The notes below the pieces were generated by a model. That model did not search any database and was not told the DNA's origin. It worked only from the letters and a program-made list of their open reading frames with translations. Source: Paraphysomonas bandaiensis (Eukaryota > Chrysophyceae). Taken from it: a DNA stretch of 64,000 nucleotides. The stretch lies in contig CBFFRP010000258.1 in NCBI GenBank assembly GCA_965644295.1, forward strand, positions 40,303 to 104,302. The letters are read 5' to 3'. Within the stretch, counting starts at the first letter, position 1, and every line of letters starts with the position of its first letter. Made by a program: the position numbers and the translations under genes. Of the stretch, positions 45,395-56,812 are shown piece after piece.

Positions 45395-47345
45395 CGTTAT
45401 CCATTCTACAACGCCACGACCTAAACCAACCCGACATTGACCTATACATCACTAGCCTAGTCCAATGGGGACAACAGCTCGGAATCCGGCTGCAGCCTCC
45501 ATCACCGGCCACGCCCCAATTCCGAGACACCATTGACAGGGTACAATCCCAACTCCAATTGTACGACGATCACCCACACGACTATCAAGCCATCTTCACT
45601 GATGGCTCCTTCACTCGCACCAACCTCACCCCCGCCCACCTACTCGGAACGTCGCACACCCAGAATGCCGCGCACAACGGGGGAGCAGCAATTGTATGGC
45701 TCCCGCCCAAAAACAACTGGAGTCACAGACCAACCAAAATCCTTCACCTCACAACCCCAGAGCACACCACACCTGGACTAACATCATACACATACGAGAC
45801 TCTCGCGATGTCAGCTGCCCTAATGTTCTCCAAAGTCATATATATCACCCACTGTGCCCATGTGTACTGACTGTCAGGCAGTTCAAACACGAACCACAGA
45901 AGCCCTGTCACGCAGGAGGAGAGCACTAGGCACGAAGCCACAGGGCGTCTTTTACGAATGCCTGGCCACAGAACATCACAAACAGCGTCCAATCAAATGG
46001 GTTCGTTCCCACCCCGAACGCCGAACGCCAGACCAAAGTAAATGGACCTACAACGACCATGGCATCTACATAGCTGACGCGGCCGCCAGCGGGGATTGGA
46101 CAACGATCAACAAAATACTCGGCGCCACCAACTACAGAGTGGTCACAACTGAAATCACACACCTCCTAGAGGAATTCCTCACCACTGGTCAATGGCACTG
46201 GAGGAGATACGACAAGTATCTCCTCACAGACAGTGGCCCCATGCTAGGGGACGTCACAGAACTCCAACACCAATGGGACCTCCACCAGTACACACTCACG
46301 AGAGATGGCACGTACGCCGCACGTACAAGCCGAGACCCACAGTATTGGACACGTAGCGGTACGAGGCTTCCACACAAACTTCACCCCCTCCGCACCAATA
46401 ACTCCCCAAAATGCTACGTCTCGCTCCAAGACCGCATACGCGAAACTGCATATGTATGGGACAAATCATACGCAATCGGCAGAAATCGAGCAAAGGGCAA
46501 AGCCGGGGACGACCTCACGACAGCCGTCAAATGCACAGACTGCGATCACACAACGGACAACATGGCACACATGCTCCTCCAATGCACACAACCGGAGATT
46601 GCCCTCATACGCGAACACGCCGTCCAAACACAGCAATCACAACTAGACAAACTTCACAGGCAACGACACCCTCGCCCATGGTTCCACACCGCTCTGAACA
46701 AATTGGCAAAGGCCGCATGGGATCCTAACACACCCCAAATTGAAAGATACTGGACCGGCCAGCTCACCGCATCGCAACTAGCAAACGCCTTCGGCTGTAA
46801 CATCTCCACGCCACTACTCGAATATCAGTTCCACAAACTCGAACAATCTGTCACCAAGATTCTACTCCCTCTCTACAATGGAGGGATAAACATGCTCAAA
46901 AACAGAGGCTGCAGACATCACAACATCAAGGTAACACCACTGACGCAACCCTCGACCCCTACAAGCTCACAACCACACCGCACTCACACTACCACCAACC
47001 CGGCAATCCTTCAACTCCTTCAAGCAACATCCACCCCTAGAGCCAAGCCCCCCACGCGAACTCGCTCACAACGCAGGCTTGCAAATCCGGTTCGGATACA
47101 AACGACTCTCACCTCCAAACGAAACCCAGACACGACTGGAGCTCCCGGATCCTCTGTCACCGACTCACACCCACGAAGCAAAACCCCACCCTCCACAACA
47201 TCCCGGTTCACAAATGGCTCCGGACCGGCAGAGACATTACCCAAAGGAAGACCACCGGACTAAGCCCAACACAAGGGATGGTTGCATCAAGGTGCTTGCA
47301 GCAATGCACAAGCAGTCCCGAGACAACTCAGTATTTAGCAACTTT
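45395..47345 (+). pseudogene. LINE C-terminal half: RNase H and CCHC, frameshifted
   Basis: The plus strand reads QAALSILQRHDLNQPDIDLY, then an RNase H domain with IFTDGSFTRTN, YETLAMSAAL, TDCQAVQ and IKWVRSHPERR...YIADAAA. A one-base shift near 45860 splits that domain, so the ORFs are 45349-45870 and 45854-47263. The second continues with YVWDKSYAIGRNRAKGK, a CxxC...HxxxxC knuckle (CTDCDHTTDNMAHMLLQC), WDPNTPQIERYWTGQLTA and a proline/threonine-rich tail. A diverged form of the LINE 3' tail (GGTTGCATCAAGGTGCTTGC) follows at 47278. The RT domain is not present here. The neighbouring copy at 52190-53640 is homologous throughout. Confidence 0.8.
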
Positions 47346-47413
47346 GATACCACTAGTCTAAAGTCGTAGATAGCTAAAACAAAGTAGTTCTCTCCTGTAA
47401 TAATCAGATCTTT

Positions 47414-47917
47414 ATATATACAGGACAAGGAAGATGTCCGGAACGAGTGACAAAGTATGTATATTTATGTATGCGGATAGACGGAGTGGAGTATTATGGT
47501 GAAATGTTGGGAGAATTGAAGACTGGACATCCGATACAGAGCATATGGAAGTGTAAGTTTGATCTGATACCTAATATGACGGCTTCATGCTTATGGGGAG
47601 GAGCGGAGGTGAAGGAGTTGAAAGAGCATCGTGCTTTTGTGGTGCGAACACCAGAGGGTATACCTGTTGTCATGATAGGGAAGTCATACGCAGAAACAAT
47701 GAAATGGATGGCTAAGACGAGACATCGGGTAGCAGAACATCCAGTGTATCAAGGTAATATCACGGAAGAACGGAGGGTCAATACTGTGTGGAAGACAAGC
47801 CAATGCCCTAACCAGTATTGTGTAAGACAATGATGCAGGATGAATCTGTGAGAGTTCATGTGGTCAATATGAAGCCAGATCGTTATGTTGTTGGACGTAT
47901 TCAGGTCTTGGATTAGG
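47414..47917 (+). CDS. Hypothetical protein, unrecognised, possibly truncated
   Basis: An open frame reads RCPERVTKYVYLCMRIDGVE, then WKCKFDLIPNMTASCLWGG and PEGIPVVMIGKSYAETMKWM, with a stop at 47833. An overlapping frame from 47829 reads MMQDESVRVHVVNMKPDRYV and ends at 47917. The two may be one gene with a frameshift or a missed splice. Composition is protein-like. No family is recognised. Its 5' end abuts the LINE 3' tail, so an upstream part may have been separated by that insertion. Confidence 0.35.
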
Positions 47918-48865
47918 GGGAAGTAGTGTAGCAAAATTGGGTATGACAAGTATGGATGATTTAGGAGGTTGTTATGGCTGAAGAATAAGATGAAGTGATG
48001 TAGGTTGTAGTATGAGATGAGATGTAGATGGTAGTTATGATTAGATTAGAAGATACGAGTATTAAGGCCAGATATAGGGTTGGAGTGTACCGGAACTACC
48101 CGTATATACGGATGTAACGGACGTTTATGGTAACCCGTACAGTATTATGATGGTATACGTAGGTATTCTGTAGGATGATATAGGAGTAGATAGCAGGATG
48201 TTAAGGGATTTCTATATGATTATTTCTGGAAGTAGAAAACTAGCTATTTATGGCTGGGAAACCACTTCTAGAATTAACTATGGGGATATAGGTAGAAGGA
48301 TATGGAGTTTTAGGTTTTAGATATAATCATTGTGAAAGTTGATATCGTAGTTGAGTTGAAAGTTAAGAAGTAGCGAAGTAAAGAGTAAGAAGAGGAAGTT
48401 AAGAGAAGAGTGTTGTGAGAAGCCTATCCTACCCTACATCACCTGTGCACATGGACAGGGATGATAAGACCAGCAATGTTAGTCATGATAGCGAGGCTCA
48501 ATCACCCGTAGTCGTTACATATGTCACATAACTATTTGGAGTAATGGCTGTAGTACTTTCTTGGAGTTAGAAATTGTGCACACCAAAAGAAAATTTAAGG
48601 TTTATATAGTACAAGGTTAACTTTAATGGATTGCTATTCAAACACATTGCAGTTCCGAGCTTTATTGCGTTTTATCTAATGCATTGATGCATTGTATAAC
48701 TTCATTTTGCTCACAGTGCTGTGGTACAGACATACATATTTCAGACCTCAAATTAATTACCAGCTCTCTTAGCTGCAAGTCCTAATGAATAAAGCTTTGT
48801 CTATACATTGACACTGCATACGCAGCAGGAAAAATTATCCATTGCCGAACATTTCAGGACACCAT
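47918..48865. other. Intergenic, no gene seen
   Basis: This stretch is A+G-rich on the plus strand (47960-48420), then A+T-rich, with no open frame supported. It contains the 3' flank of the minus-strand membrane protein gene. Confidence 0.4.
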
Positions 48866-49657
48866 TTATTTTTCATTCAAGGGCACTTCCTTTTTACCAA
48901 CAGGAGTTAATAAATGAATCAAAACATCAACCGGTTTTAGAAATGTAGCCAGAAGCAAACAGGTAAATCCAGGCCCCAAGTACCAAGTCAACTCATTACC
49001 ACTACCATCGTCATTGGGAAGATTTCTGTAGCAACCATCAGCATAAGAAGAGAGGGCTGCCAAAGTTGTGATGGTGCCAACCACTCCAGTAAATATTCCC
49101 ATGAATTTCTGACAGTTAAGGTCACCTTTAACAGTACTTCGTTGAAAATCTGTTGCTAACGTCGGAAGGCAAGTAATAAGACTCATGATTGCGGTGGTAA
49201 TACTGGAATCACAGGCATCCTTGCAATCATCACAATAGCTGTCAGGGCACGACGTATCTTCCCATTTACTCGATATTTCATCAAAACCATCGACTTTTAT
49301 TACAACTTCTTTTAGTCCAACAAAATACTCAGAATTCTGCATCAACAAGCAACATAAAATCTGGTAGTAAGAATTCATTACGTTACCACTTACATCTGAA
49401 ACTCCATAAGTCCAGTTAGTATTCTTTACAGTGTCGTTGTTAGTCGACAACGCACATACAGCCACAATACAAAATATAAGGGATAGGCCAGAGAGGCCAG
49501 CAGCGAGGAGCATGACCTTGGCTCGATGTACGTCAAAAAATTTCATTCCTGTTTGTCCTAACTTGGTACAAAATGATGATTCTTCGGCACATTTTCTAAA
49601 GAAGGGAATTGAACAGCACGGAGGATGAGGGCAGTCAACCATCTCAATGTAATCCAA
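48866..49657 (-). CDS. Four-TM cysteine-rich membrane protein, unrecognised
   Basis: The frame is open over the whole span (263 residues), but 49337-49393 has a consensus GTAAGT donor, a GATGCAG acceptor and 57 bp, typical of introns here. Spliced exons 49394-49657 and 48866-49336 give 244 residues. Predicted helices are KVMLLAAGLSGLSLIFCIVA, then SITTAIMSLITCLPTLA, FMGIFTGVVGTITTLAALSS and YLGPGFTCLLLATFLKPVDV. Between helices 1 and 2 lies a loop with CPDSYCDDCKDAC. The topology is tetraspan, claudin-like, but no family signature (such as CCG or W-GLW-C) is present. It is divergent from the EF-hand gene. Confidence 0.7.
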   Translation of the reverse strand: MDYIEMVDCPHPPCCSIPFFRKCAEESSFCTKLGQTGMKFFDVHRAKVMLLAAGLSGLSLIFCIVAVCALSTNNDTVKNTNWTYGVSDVSGNVMNSYYQILCCLLMQNSEYFVGLKEVVIKVDGFDEISSKWEDTSCPDSYCDDCKDACDSSITTAIMSLITCLPTLATDFQRSTVKGDLNCQKFMGIFTGVVGTITTLAALSSYADGCYRNLPNDDGSGNELTWYLGPGFTCLLLATFLKPVDVLIHLLTPVGKKEVPLNEK

Positions 49658-49815
49658 TTGCAGAAATATACAACCTCGTCTACTTATTTTAGTATTATCC
49701 TACAACATTCTTTAAAATTTTCATTATTCATATTTATATGATCTAGAATGGGGCGTATAAAGTATCTTGAATGGCTCGTATCTGAACTGAAAGGTGTGGG
49801 GTTACGACGTACTGC

Positions 49816-49875
49816 TGTACAGCAGTATACAGCAGTATACAGAAGTATACAGCAGTATTCGTAGGAATTTCTAAT
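49816..49875. promoter_or_regulatory. GTATACAGCA tandem cluster with degenerate palindrome
   Basis: Repeats of CAGCAGTATA run from about 49816 to 49858 and are followed by GTAGGAATTTCTAA, one change from the TAGGAATTCCTA palindrome. The cluster lies between the divergent starts at 49657 and 50178, as in other promoter regions of the window. Confidence 0.5.
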
Positions 49876-50177
49876 TTCTATACGGTATTTGTAGCAATAC
49901 CATGCATGGAATACGGAATACTATATACTGTATATGTAGCTTGCGGAAGTGCATTCATTGTTTATTTGGGTGACCGTATCAAGCGTGAATAGGTATACGT
50001 ATAGCTATAACACACCATCACCGAAGTCACGTGTTTAACATTTAGTTCTGCCAGTGATGTATCTATATATCTGTGAGTAAGAATTGACGCATTCGTATGA
50101 ACTTGTCACTCGTATTTCCTAATCCCGCATCCCACTTTAATATATAAGCTATTTCATTGTATCGCGTTTGTGGTGTT

Positions 50178-51493
50178 ATGCCTATTCCTGCACTTGGAAA
50201 GCAAAAAAGTATGGATACGTGCTCGAAAAAAATGCCTGTATTAGGCAGACAGAGGAGTATGGAACTTCTTACCAGAGACCCTCCCACTCTGAAAAAACTA
50301 AAGAGTACGGACATCTCTACCTCATCAGATTCGCTCCCTACGTTGAAACCAGTCTTGCAGCGGCAACAAACAGATTTAAGTAAAGTGAAGAACAAATTTT
50401 CAGAGGGTCAGTTACTACAATATCGTCAATGGTTTGATTCTATGGACACAGATGGAAGTGGAGGTGTCGGGATTGATGAGTTGACCAACACGCTCTTATC
50501 TTCAGGGATAGTAAAATTCAAGAAAGATGTCGAGCGAATATTCAAAGAAATGGATGCAGATAATAATGGAGAGGTATCATTTGACGAATTTGTTTATGCT
50601 ATTGCAGTGAACGATGCGAAACGCCGACTTCAACTTCAAAAGCTAGACAGTCTCGTGAACTCTGACAAAGTCCTATCCACTGAAACACTTCTCTCTGTGG
50701 AGCGTCGTAATGTTCTCATGCAGCATATTGTGGATAAAACTGCGGACCGAATGAGCTATGAGTATCAAGGTTCCCCAGCAGGCCGTGATAAAATTAAACA
50801 CCACAAGAAAGTACTTCGATTGGAACAAACACATGCCAAAGAGCGTGCCGATACTAATGCGATGGTTTACTACCTTGAGCAAGTGGTCAAACAAGTGAAA
50901 GACGACAGGCAAGTGCCATCCAGAAACCATCAAAGACAGGCTATCCCGACAATATCCTCTTTTCATTCTGCAAAAAGTTTACCTTCGTTTCCCGACTCCA
51001 CGTATATGTCTCAGATGATGGGGGTTGAGCAAGTAAGTGGCACTGACGACGTGATAGGACGAAGAGCATTATTTTCGCATGCCAAGGTATGCAATACTAT
51101 GTTTATTAATCCCATTGTTAGCTACGTGATCTACATGTTCTTTTTGTAATCTGTCATATCTAATGATCAACTCATCAGTCGCGAGTATTGGAAGACAGAA
51201 ATTCTGTTGCCACTCCCCTGTCCCCACTTGCACCTGTTGACAGAGAGGAAACTCCTGCTGCTGCCACCCCACTCTCTTCTCTAGTCCATACAGATAGAGT
51301 AGAAGTACCAATTGTTCCTCAACAACTTCCTCAATCATTAGACAGCAACAAGATCATTCTAAGAAAAATTGGTTCTGTTTCGGGTGACGCGAAACCTCGG
51401 CTCAAACTAGGTCGTTTGCCATCATCCCATTCACTAGCGTCATCAAAACCTCATATGAACTCTAAGTGTATTGAGCGATTGGCGTCGTTATAG
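50178..51493 (+). CDS. EF-hand calcium-binding protein
   Basis: Two exons (50178-51086 and 51179-51493) with a 92-bp intron give 407 residues. The N-terminus contains repeated short motifs (LGKQKSMD, LGRQRSMELL, LKKLKSTD), likely basic phosphorylation or docking repeats. An EF-hand pair follows at about residues 90-155, with loops DTDGSGGVGIDE and DADNNGEVSFDE, both with the acidic residues needed for calcium. A helical charged region and a serine/proline-rich tail complete it. No kinase or other catalytic domain is present. The start ATG at 50178 is the first in frame; upstream exons cannot be ruled out. It resembles protist centrin/calmodulin-like adaptor proteins only in the EF-hands. Confidence 0.8.
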
Positions 51494-52189
51494 TTCGGTG
51501 ACTATCGTGAATTCTTATGTGTGTAATTGTGAGAATATAGGTTGTACGTCATTTTTATTTGATTGCAGAAGTGAACCAAGCATATTCGTTTTGTGTTAAA
51601 CAGTGAATAAAAAGCTTACATTATTGGTGCTCTGATGTAACGCATACCAGAGAATGAATATTTAAGGAAGTTGACGTTCTTTTCTCTCAATTTCAGGGAT
51701 ATGTTACTGGACCAAATCAATTCGGTTGACTTAATCTGCAATGAGGACATGCGGAAATATATTCGTCCCTACTAGATTTAGCCAACGTTCCTACTATAAA
51801 CTAAAAGTGCCATTTGTTCCTACTAAATTGTGCTGACGCTCCCATTAAATTAAAAATGGCAGCTGAGTCTACTATTTTTTTGCATACATTCGTACTAAGT
51901 TACAAATTTTATCGATTCTGTTAAATTTCAATACCTCTCAACCTTCCATTATTAGTTTAGAAGGAACAAATGAGAAATTTAGTAGGCTTAATAATGACTC
52001 CGTGAGAATAGTATGGGTTTGGTGTTTTGTCAAAATAGTCAGTTTTTAGTTAAAAAGTTATCAAAAATTATATTAGCATAATATATATATATAATATAGC
52101 TACGTAGTACAGAAATATAGACTGTAAGGCCGTATGCATACGCACACACGACGCACTTTCTCCCAGACGTCAGGCACTAGGACATCGAT
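51494..52189. other. Intergenic, A+T-rich
   Basis: No gene is supported. AAATTTAGTAGGCTTAATAA near 51987 resembles AAATTTAGTAGGCTCAGCTA at 27770, and GTTCCTACTAAATT at 51817 is related in inverse. This indicates a decayed repeat shared with 27.7-28 kb. Confidence 0.35.
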
Positions 52190-53640
52190 TCAAAGGTGTA
52201 CTGCTTGAAAGCATTGCAGCAAATAACGATTGTACAAGGAACGTAGCCTGAGTACGATCACACCCCGAACGACGTACCTCGGATGAATCTGAGTGGACAT
52301 ACGAAGACAAAGAAATTTACATTGCTGACGCAGTAGCAGGAGAGGACTGGCTTGAGGTAGATAGACTACTGGGACGACAAAATTACACTGTCTGTAACAT
52401 AGAAGTGGACCAAGCAATTGAGCGAATGGTTTATATGGCACTGGCGCCTAACCGGGGAACGACGGCATCGCACCGCATCGCACGAGCCCCCTGCTCACGG
52501 ACTTCCAATCCCTCCGCAGTCAACGGACGCTGGAGGCATACACTACCATCAGAGACCAACGCTACGGTCACAATCCCGACCGGGCACCTGAATATTGGAG
52601 CGACAGTGGGGCACTACTTCCGCGCAAACTGGCACAAGCAGATGGTGGTCCATCAAAGGATAAAGACAGTTCCCACCTGCGCCAGCGAGTACTCAATGCA
52701 GCATTGACATGGGACAAATCTTTCAGCATAGGAAGAAACCTGGCTAAAACCAAACACGGACTCGACCTGGCTAAAGCCGCATGTTCTGACTGCGGATTTC
52801 GACTAGACTCACGCAAGCACATGTGTCTAGACTGTACAAATGACGCCATCACGCAGATAAGGGAGTCTGCATTTCACAGTCACAAAAACGCGCTTCAAGT
52901 AGAACTGAGAAATCCGGTACTACCCCAATGGACCACCACTGCACTACAGCGGCTCTCCAGCAGGGCCTGGAATCCCTCCGTTCCGCAGGTGAAGAGATTC
53001 TGGACGGGTACCATCACAACTACACAACTCGAGACGGTATTTGGAGATCACATCCATGAGTCACTGACACCCCAAGGACTGCGCAGCATCGAATCAGCGG
53101 TCATCAGATTACTTCTACCGCTTTTCGCTGCAGCAAAGCTAATGATCCAAGACCGAAGTAGAAGATACGTTACCCTACAGAAAGGACCCCCGAGGCTACT
53201 ACCGCGAAGGCGTCCTAAACATAGGCAGAAAGGGAAACGCCCAAGGGTGCTACGATTCCTAGGAATCCACAGACGAACCGAGACTGGAACACCGCCCACT
53301 GCACACACGAACCCCACCACTCATACACACAGGAAAATAGCACCGGACCGCATAAAACCATCAGGCCCTAGGCAGCGGCGACGCCGTCTACGGCAACTCC
53401 ACATATGCCTGACGCCCAGACGGTGCACGGAGACATCGCCACATTCCACCACACCATCCACCTCTCAGCTCTCACATCTAGTGCTCGGTACATTCAGGAC
53501 CTTAATGCAGAACCCTGTGTACCTCCGAGCCTGGTGGAATCTCATCCCAAGGGGAGACCCCCGGACAACGAGCGCCAGTGAGTCCAAAGACACACGAGCA
53601 GGGCGAAACTCACAAACAACACTAAGAACGGAAGTGGTCG
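52190..53640 (+). pseudogene. LINE C-terminal half, second copy (decayed)
   Basis: Parts align with the LINE copy at 45395-47345. RTSDESEWTYEDKEIYIADA corresponds to RTPDQSKWTYNDHGIYIADA, and GRQNYTV to GATNYRV. MTWDKSFSIGRNLAKTK corresponds to YVWDKSYAIGRNRAKGK, and FWTGTITTTQLETVFG to YWTGQLTASQLANAFG. The knuckle reads CSDCGFRLDSRKHMCLDC. The 5' part is broken by stops (including one inside AVAGEDW's upstream frame) while the 3' part is open from 52704 to 53729. It has no RT or RNase H beginning, so it is 5'-truncated. Its end runs directly into the LINE 3' tail. Confidence 0.75.
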
Positions 53641-53825
53641 CACCTTGGTGCTTGCGGCGACGCACGAGCAGCTTCTGTAGCGTTAAATATAGTAGGATAA
53701 TAGAATTTGTGCTGATTAGTTATGGGTAGCGGTCTAACTAGTATGACTAGCATTCAACTAGCCACTACTTTGGTGCAGGTTTTTAACGCCAATTGCAAAA
53801 TAAAAAGACTTTTAATATACCAGTA
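53636..53825 (+). repeat. LINE 3' tail joined to LINE coding sequence
   Basis: GTCGCACCTTGGTGCTTGCG begins this tail. The rest follows the 41690-41875 copy almost base for base, ending AAATAAAAAGACTTTTAATA. Its direct attachment to the LINE ORF identifies the tail as the LINE's own 3' UTR. Confidence 0.75.
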
Positions 53826-53829
53826 CGTT

Positions 53830-54737
53830 TACAGTTTACACTAATGTAGCATAGTTCAGGTACTTTATCCAGCAATTTAAATCAGGGGGATAGAAAGATG
53901 CATACCTATGCCAGGGCGCCAGGAGGTAGTCCACCGTGTTGCGTTACGCTGGGTGAAATGATATATTCATAATATTATAATTGAAGTAACTTTTAATATA
54001 AATTACTGATGAATTCGAAAAGATTAATGTTATAGATGACATGAATGAGATTAGACAGCTTTTCAAAAAGTAGACCAGTGTATGTATATCAAAATGAATC
54101 TTCCAAAGAATGCTGAGTTTCTTGGCCTACAGAATAAGTTTAGGAGAAACCACTAGTAATGTCATGGATATATAGGATTAAAGTGTTATACATAGAATTA
54201 AAGTAGGAGTAAAATATGTGCATTGCAGAAGTTTGTAGACATATTTTCCTGTCGTCTACTACAGTAGTAGAAGAGTTACCCTATATTATTATACAGTATA
54301 TCTATAAATACAAGAAGGGCGGATATATCATACGCAGTGGGAGTATAGTCACAGTTTTCAATGGAAGTGAATATCGCTGTACTGTAATTCTAAATCTACT
54401 TGAAGAAAGAGTCGTCGGAAGAAAGAGATATACAGGGGGGATTCGAAATAAACAACTGTCTGATGAATGCTATGCTAAGTTAAGCTAGTTAGCTAGCTAG
54501 ATGCTCTAATTAGATGCATATGAACACTTATATAAAATGCTATCTTGAAATACATAGGCGTTGCTTATTCTAATTTACTTGTACAGTTACACACAAATTA
54601 CCAAAAAAAATCATGATTTTTACCAAATATATATCGAATAGTGAAATAGATACAATTTTGAAAATAGCATAGCTATACGAAATAATCGAATTAGAACGTC
54701 ATCATATACAGCGCAAACAAAACACAATGACATAACA
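53830..54737. other. Intergenic with one short ORF
   Basis: Apart from a 90-codon ORF (54216-54488, reading IIIQYIYKYKKGGYIIRSGS and VVGRKRYTGGIRNKQL) nothing is seen. That ORF ends with a plausible basic helix but has no recognised domain, and I do not assert it as a gene. Confidence 0.35.
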
Positions 54738-55290
54738 GTGACAATGACAAAACAGCCAAGAGCCCACACTCCTCCCAAGGCAGCATTTGTCGACGACACC
54801 ACAGAACAATGGACCTTCTACTCTCCGTCTGGCCTCAATGCCATGACGCTATACCCCTCAGAGCTACAACGTCTACTTGAACTCTCCAGAGCGTCCGCCA
54901 CTCGCAGTAATATCAAAACTCTAGTCGCCACCTGCCTTAAGAAAGGAGAGATATGCACCGCTAGGAAATACACGACAGCTGAGGTTAACACCACCCCTGG
55001 TAATGGTTTCTGTGGGATAGGAGCACTAGGTCCACTCCTCCCGGAATACTCCACCATACACTCAACCCGACCCACTAAGGGACCACTGCTCAACCCTGAT
55101 GACCCCATAGACAACGAATACTTACAGGAGCTGCTCAACTACAGTCAGGCTGTGATTATATCCCTCCCAGACCAAATAATCGAAGAGGTGGGAGACAGGG
55201 CAGTTATCGACTTCCTACTTGAGTTAATCGACGCTTACCGCATAGCTCTCTCCGCTGACGTGCCTACAAAGACAGGTCTCCCACCTCAAT
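54738..55290 (+). CDS. OTU-type cysteine protease ORF, 5' part (split by LTR element)
   Basis: The C-rich ORF reads ARKYTTAEVN, then PGNGFCGIGALGPLLPEYS, in which Cys of GFCGIGAL fits the nucleophile of an OTU-fold cysteine protease. A helical region follows (IDNEYLQELLNYSQAVI, VIDFLLELIDAYRIAL). The Ty3-like insertion cuts it at PPQ. The frame resumes after the insertion at 63800 with WAQTDALMLMAETHGIHIRI, which fits the next OTU strands. The codon bias (many AAC, TAC, CAC, ACC) matches the LINE copies nearby, and OTU domains are known in Dualen/RandI-type LINEs. I infer it is the N-terminal domain of the same LINE family. ATG 54738 and the in-frame ATG 54744 are both possible starts. Confidence 0.6.
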
Positions 55291-56296
55291 TGTGACCACG
55301 TGGCATTTCCCATGCCCTATCTACGTGGCTATAGTAACACGCTATTGAGTCACATGCATGGTTACATTGACTTTTAGGACCCTATGTTGGTTTAGGACCC
55401 TATATCAGGACCCTATATATTGCTTTAGGACCTTCATTGTGTTCAGGATACATATTATGCAACACCATTTGGACATTGGTAATGTACCACAGTGTACCTA
55501 CATATTGAGCCAACGTTCGGGTATGATGTCCAATTTTTATCTGCTGATGATGATGTACGACTATGATCTGCTGCTGGTGACTTCGGTTGATGTGAAACCT
55601 GCTGCAAATTTATATCAAAGTTATGTGGGCCCGTATTCCTGTATAGCAGTTGCAGTACATACTTCCATATAAATACATACATGTATTACCCGTACTACCC
55701 TATAGGGGGGCAAGTACATGTGACCATCAAAGGAGAGAAGTCGCTATTATACACTTGAGGTGCACGAGTGTTCATGCAAGGCTTATTGGGGTTCGATTGC
55801 AAATGTGGTGTGCGTACTATACGTACTATACGTACCGTATTTATGTATTTCCTGGATTATGGGGTTTTCAGTCTCTGGTAGGGTATAGATACGTAGTATA
55901 CGGTGTACTCTAGGCATATGCTGGTGAGTCACTCCCTGTCAGGTTGCTGTGTATTTTTCAGTTTTGATTGAAGAGTTGCGCAACCTGTGGTGGTGTGATG
56001 ACACCACGTGTGTTGCACCATGTTAGGAGTGTGTGTGTGTGCATATGTGCTTCTATGGTGTTTATCACTTGTTTAAGTTAGACCAAAGCTTGGTGCTAGT
56101 GATCTTGGGTACCAGCGGTATACCATTGCGCGGTGACTCTTCGCGGGAGTCACTAACTGAGTTTAGGTCTAAACTTGGAAAAAAGTGTTTTAATAATAAT
56201 ACCGTTATTACTGTGCTTGTTGGTTCAGTGTAGGTGTTGTTGTAGTTTTATTGTTTACGAGCCAACACCCTGGTTATCAAACCGGGTGTTGTTACA
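55291..56296 (+). repeat. 5' LTR
   Basis: It starts TGTGACCACGTGG and ends CCGGGTGTTGTTACA. It contains the direct repeats TTTAGGACC and TACTATACG and a GCCAACACC...GGTGTTG hairpin near its 3' end. It duplicates 62789-63795. Confidence 0.95.
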
Positions 56297-56812
56297 GTAA
56301 ATATTTACTTTACTGCTCGTACAGAAATTTCTGTCTTTGCGCTGTTGTTTCACACTCTTATAAGAAACTAACTGCGACACGCTTCTTTGGGCTTGATTCT
56401 TTGGGCTTGTTGTCTGTTGCCTTCGGTTGCCGGTTGTTGTTGGTTGTCTGTTGTTCTCTGGGTGTGAGTTGTCAGTAGTCGTTCTCTAGGCTCTTTGTTC
56501 AGTGGTGATTGTTTGATTCACAGTGTGGTGACTGAGGAAATTCGGTTCTTTTCGAAGTCAATCGACCGTGGATACCGCCTGTGTGTTAACTGTTGTCACT
56601 TGTACAAATCCGACGGGTTCAACGGTTTTGAGTGTTGAGTGTTGAGTGTTGAGTTTTTGGATTCTTACGCAGGGTTGTCTTTGGGATTTGTCTTGGTGTG
56701 TTGTTGAGTTCTGGGTCAGTGGTTCTAGGAGTTGCCAGGGTTGCTTGTCTCAGTGTGTTAGGGAAAAGTTTGGTGGATATAGTCTTTGAGGCGGAAGTTC
56801 TTCTCATTAACC

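Noticed and set aside
55358-55913. ORFs in the LTRs (repeated at 62856-63411)
   Set aside because: They lie wholly inside non-coding LTR sequence and have no domain.
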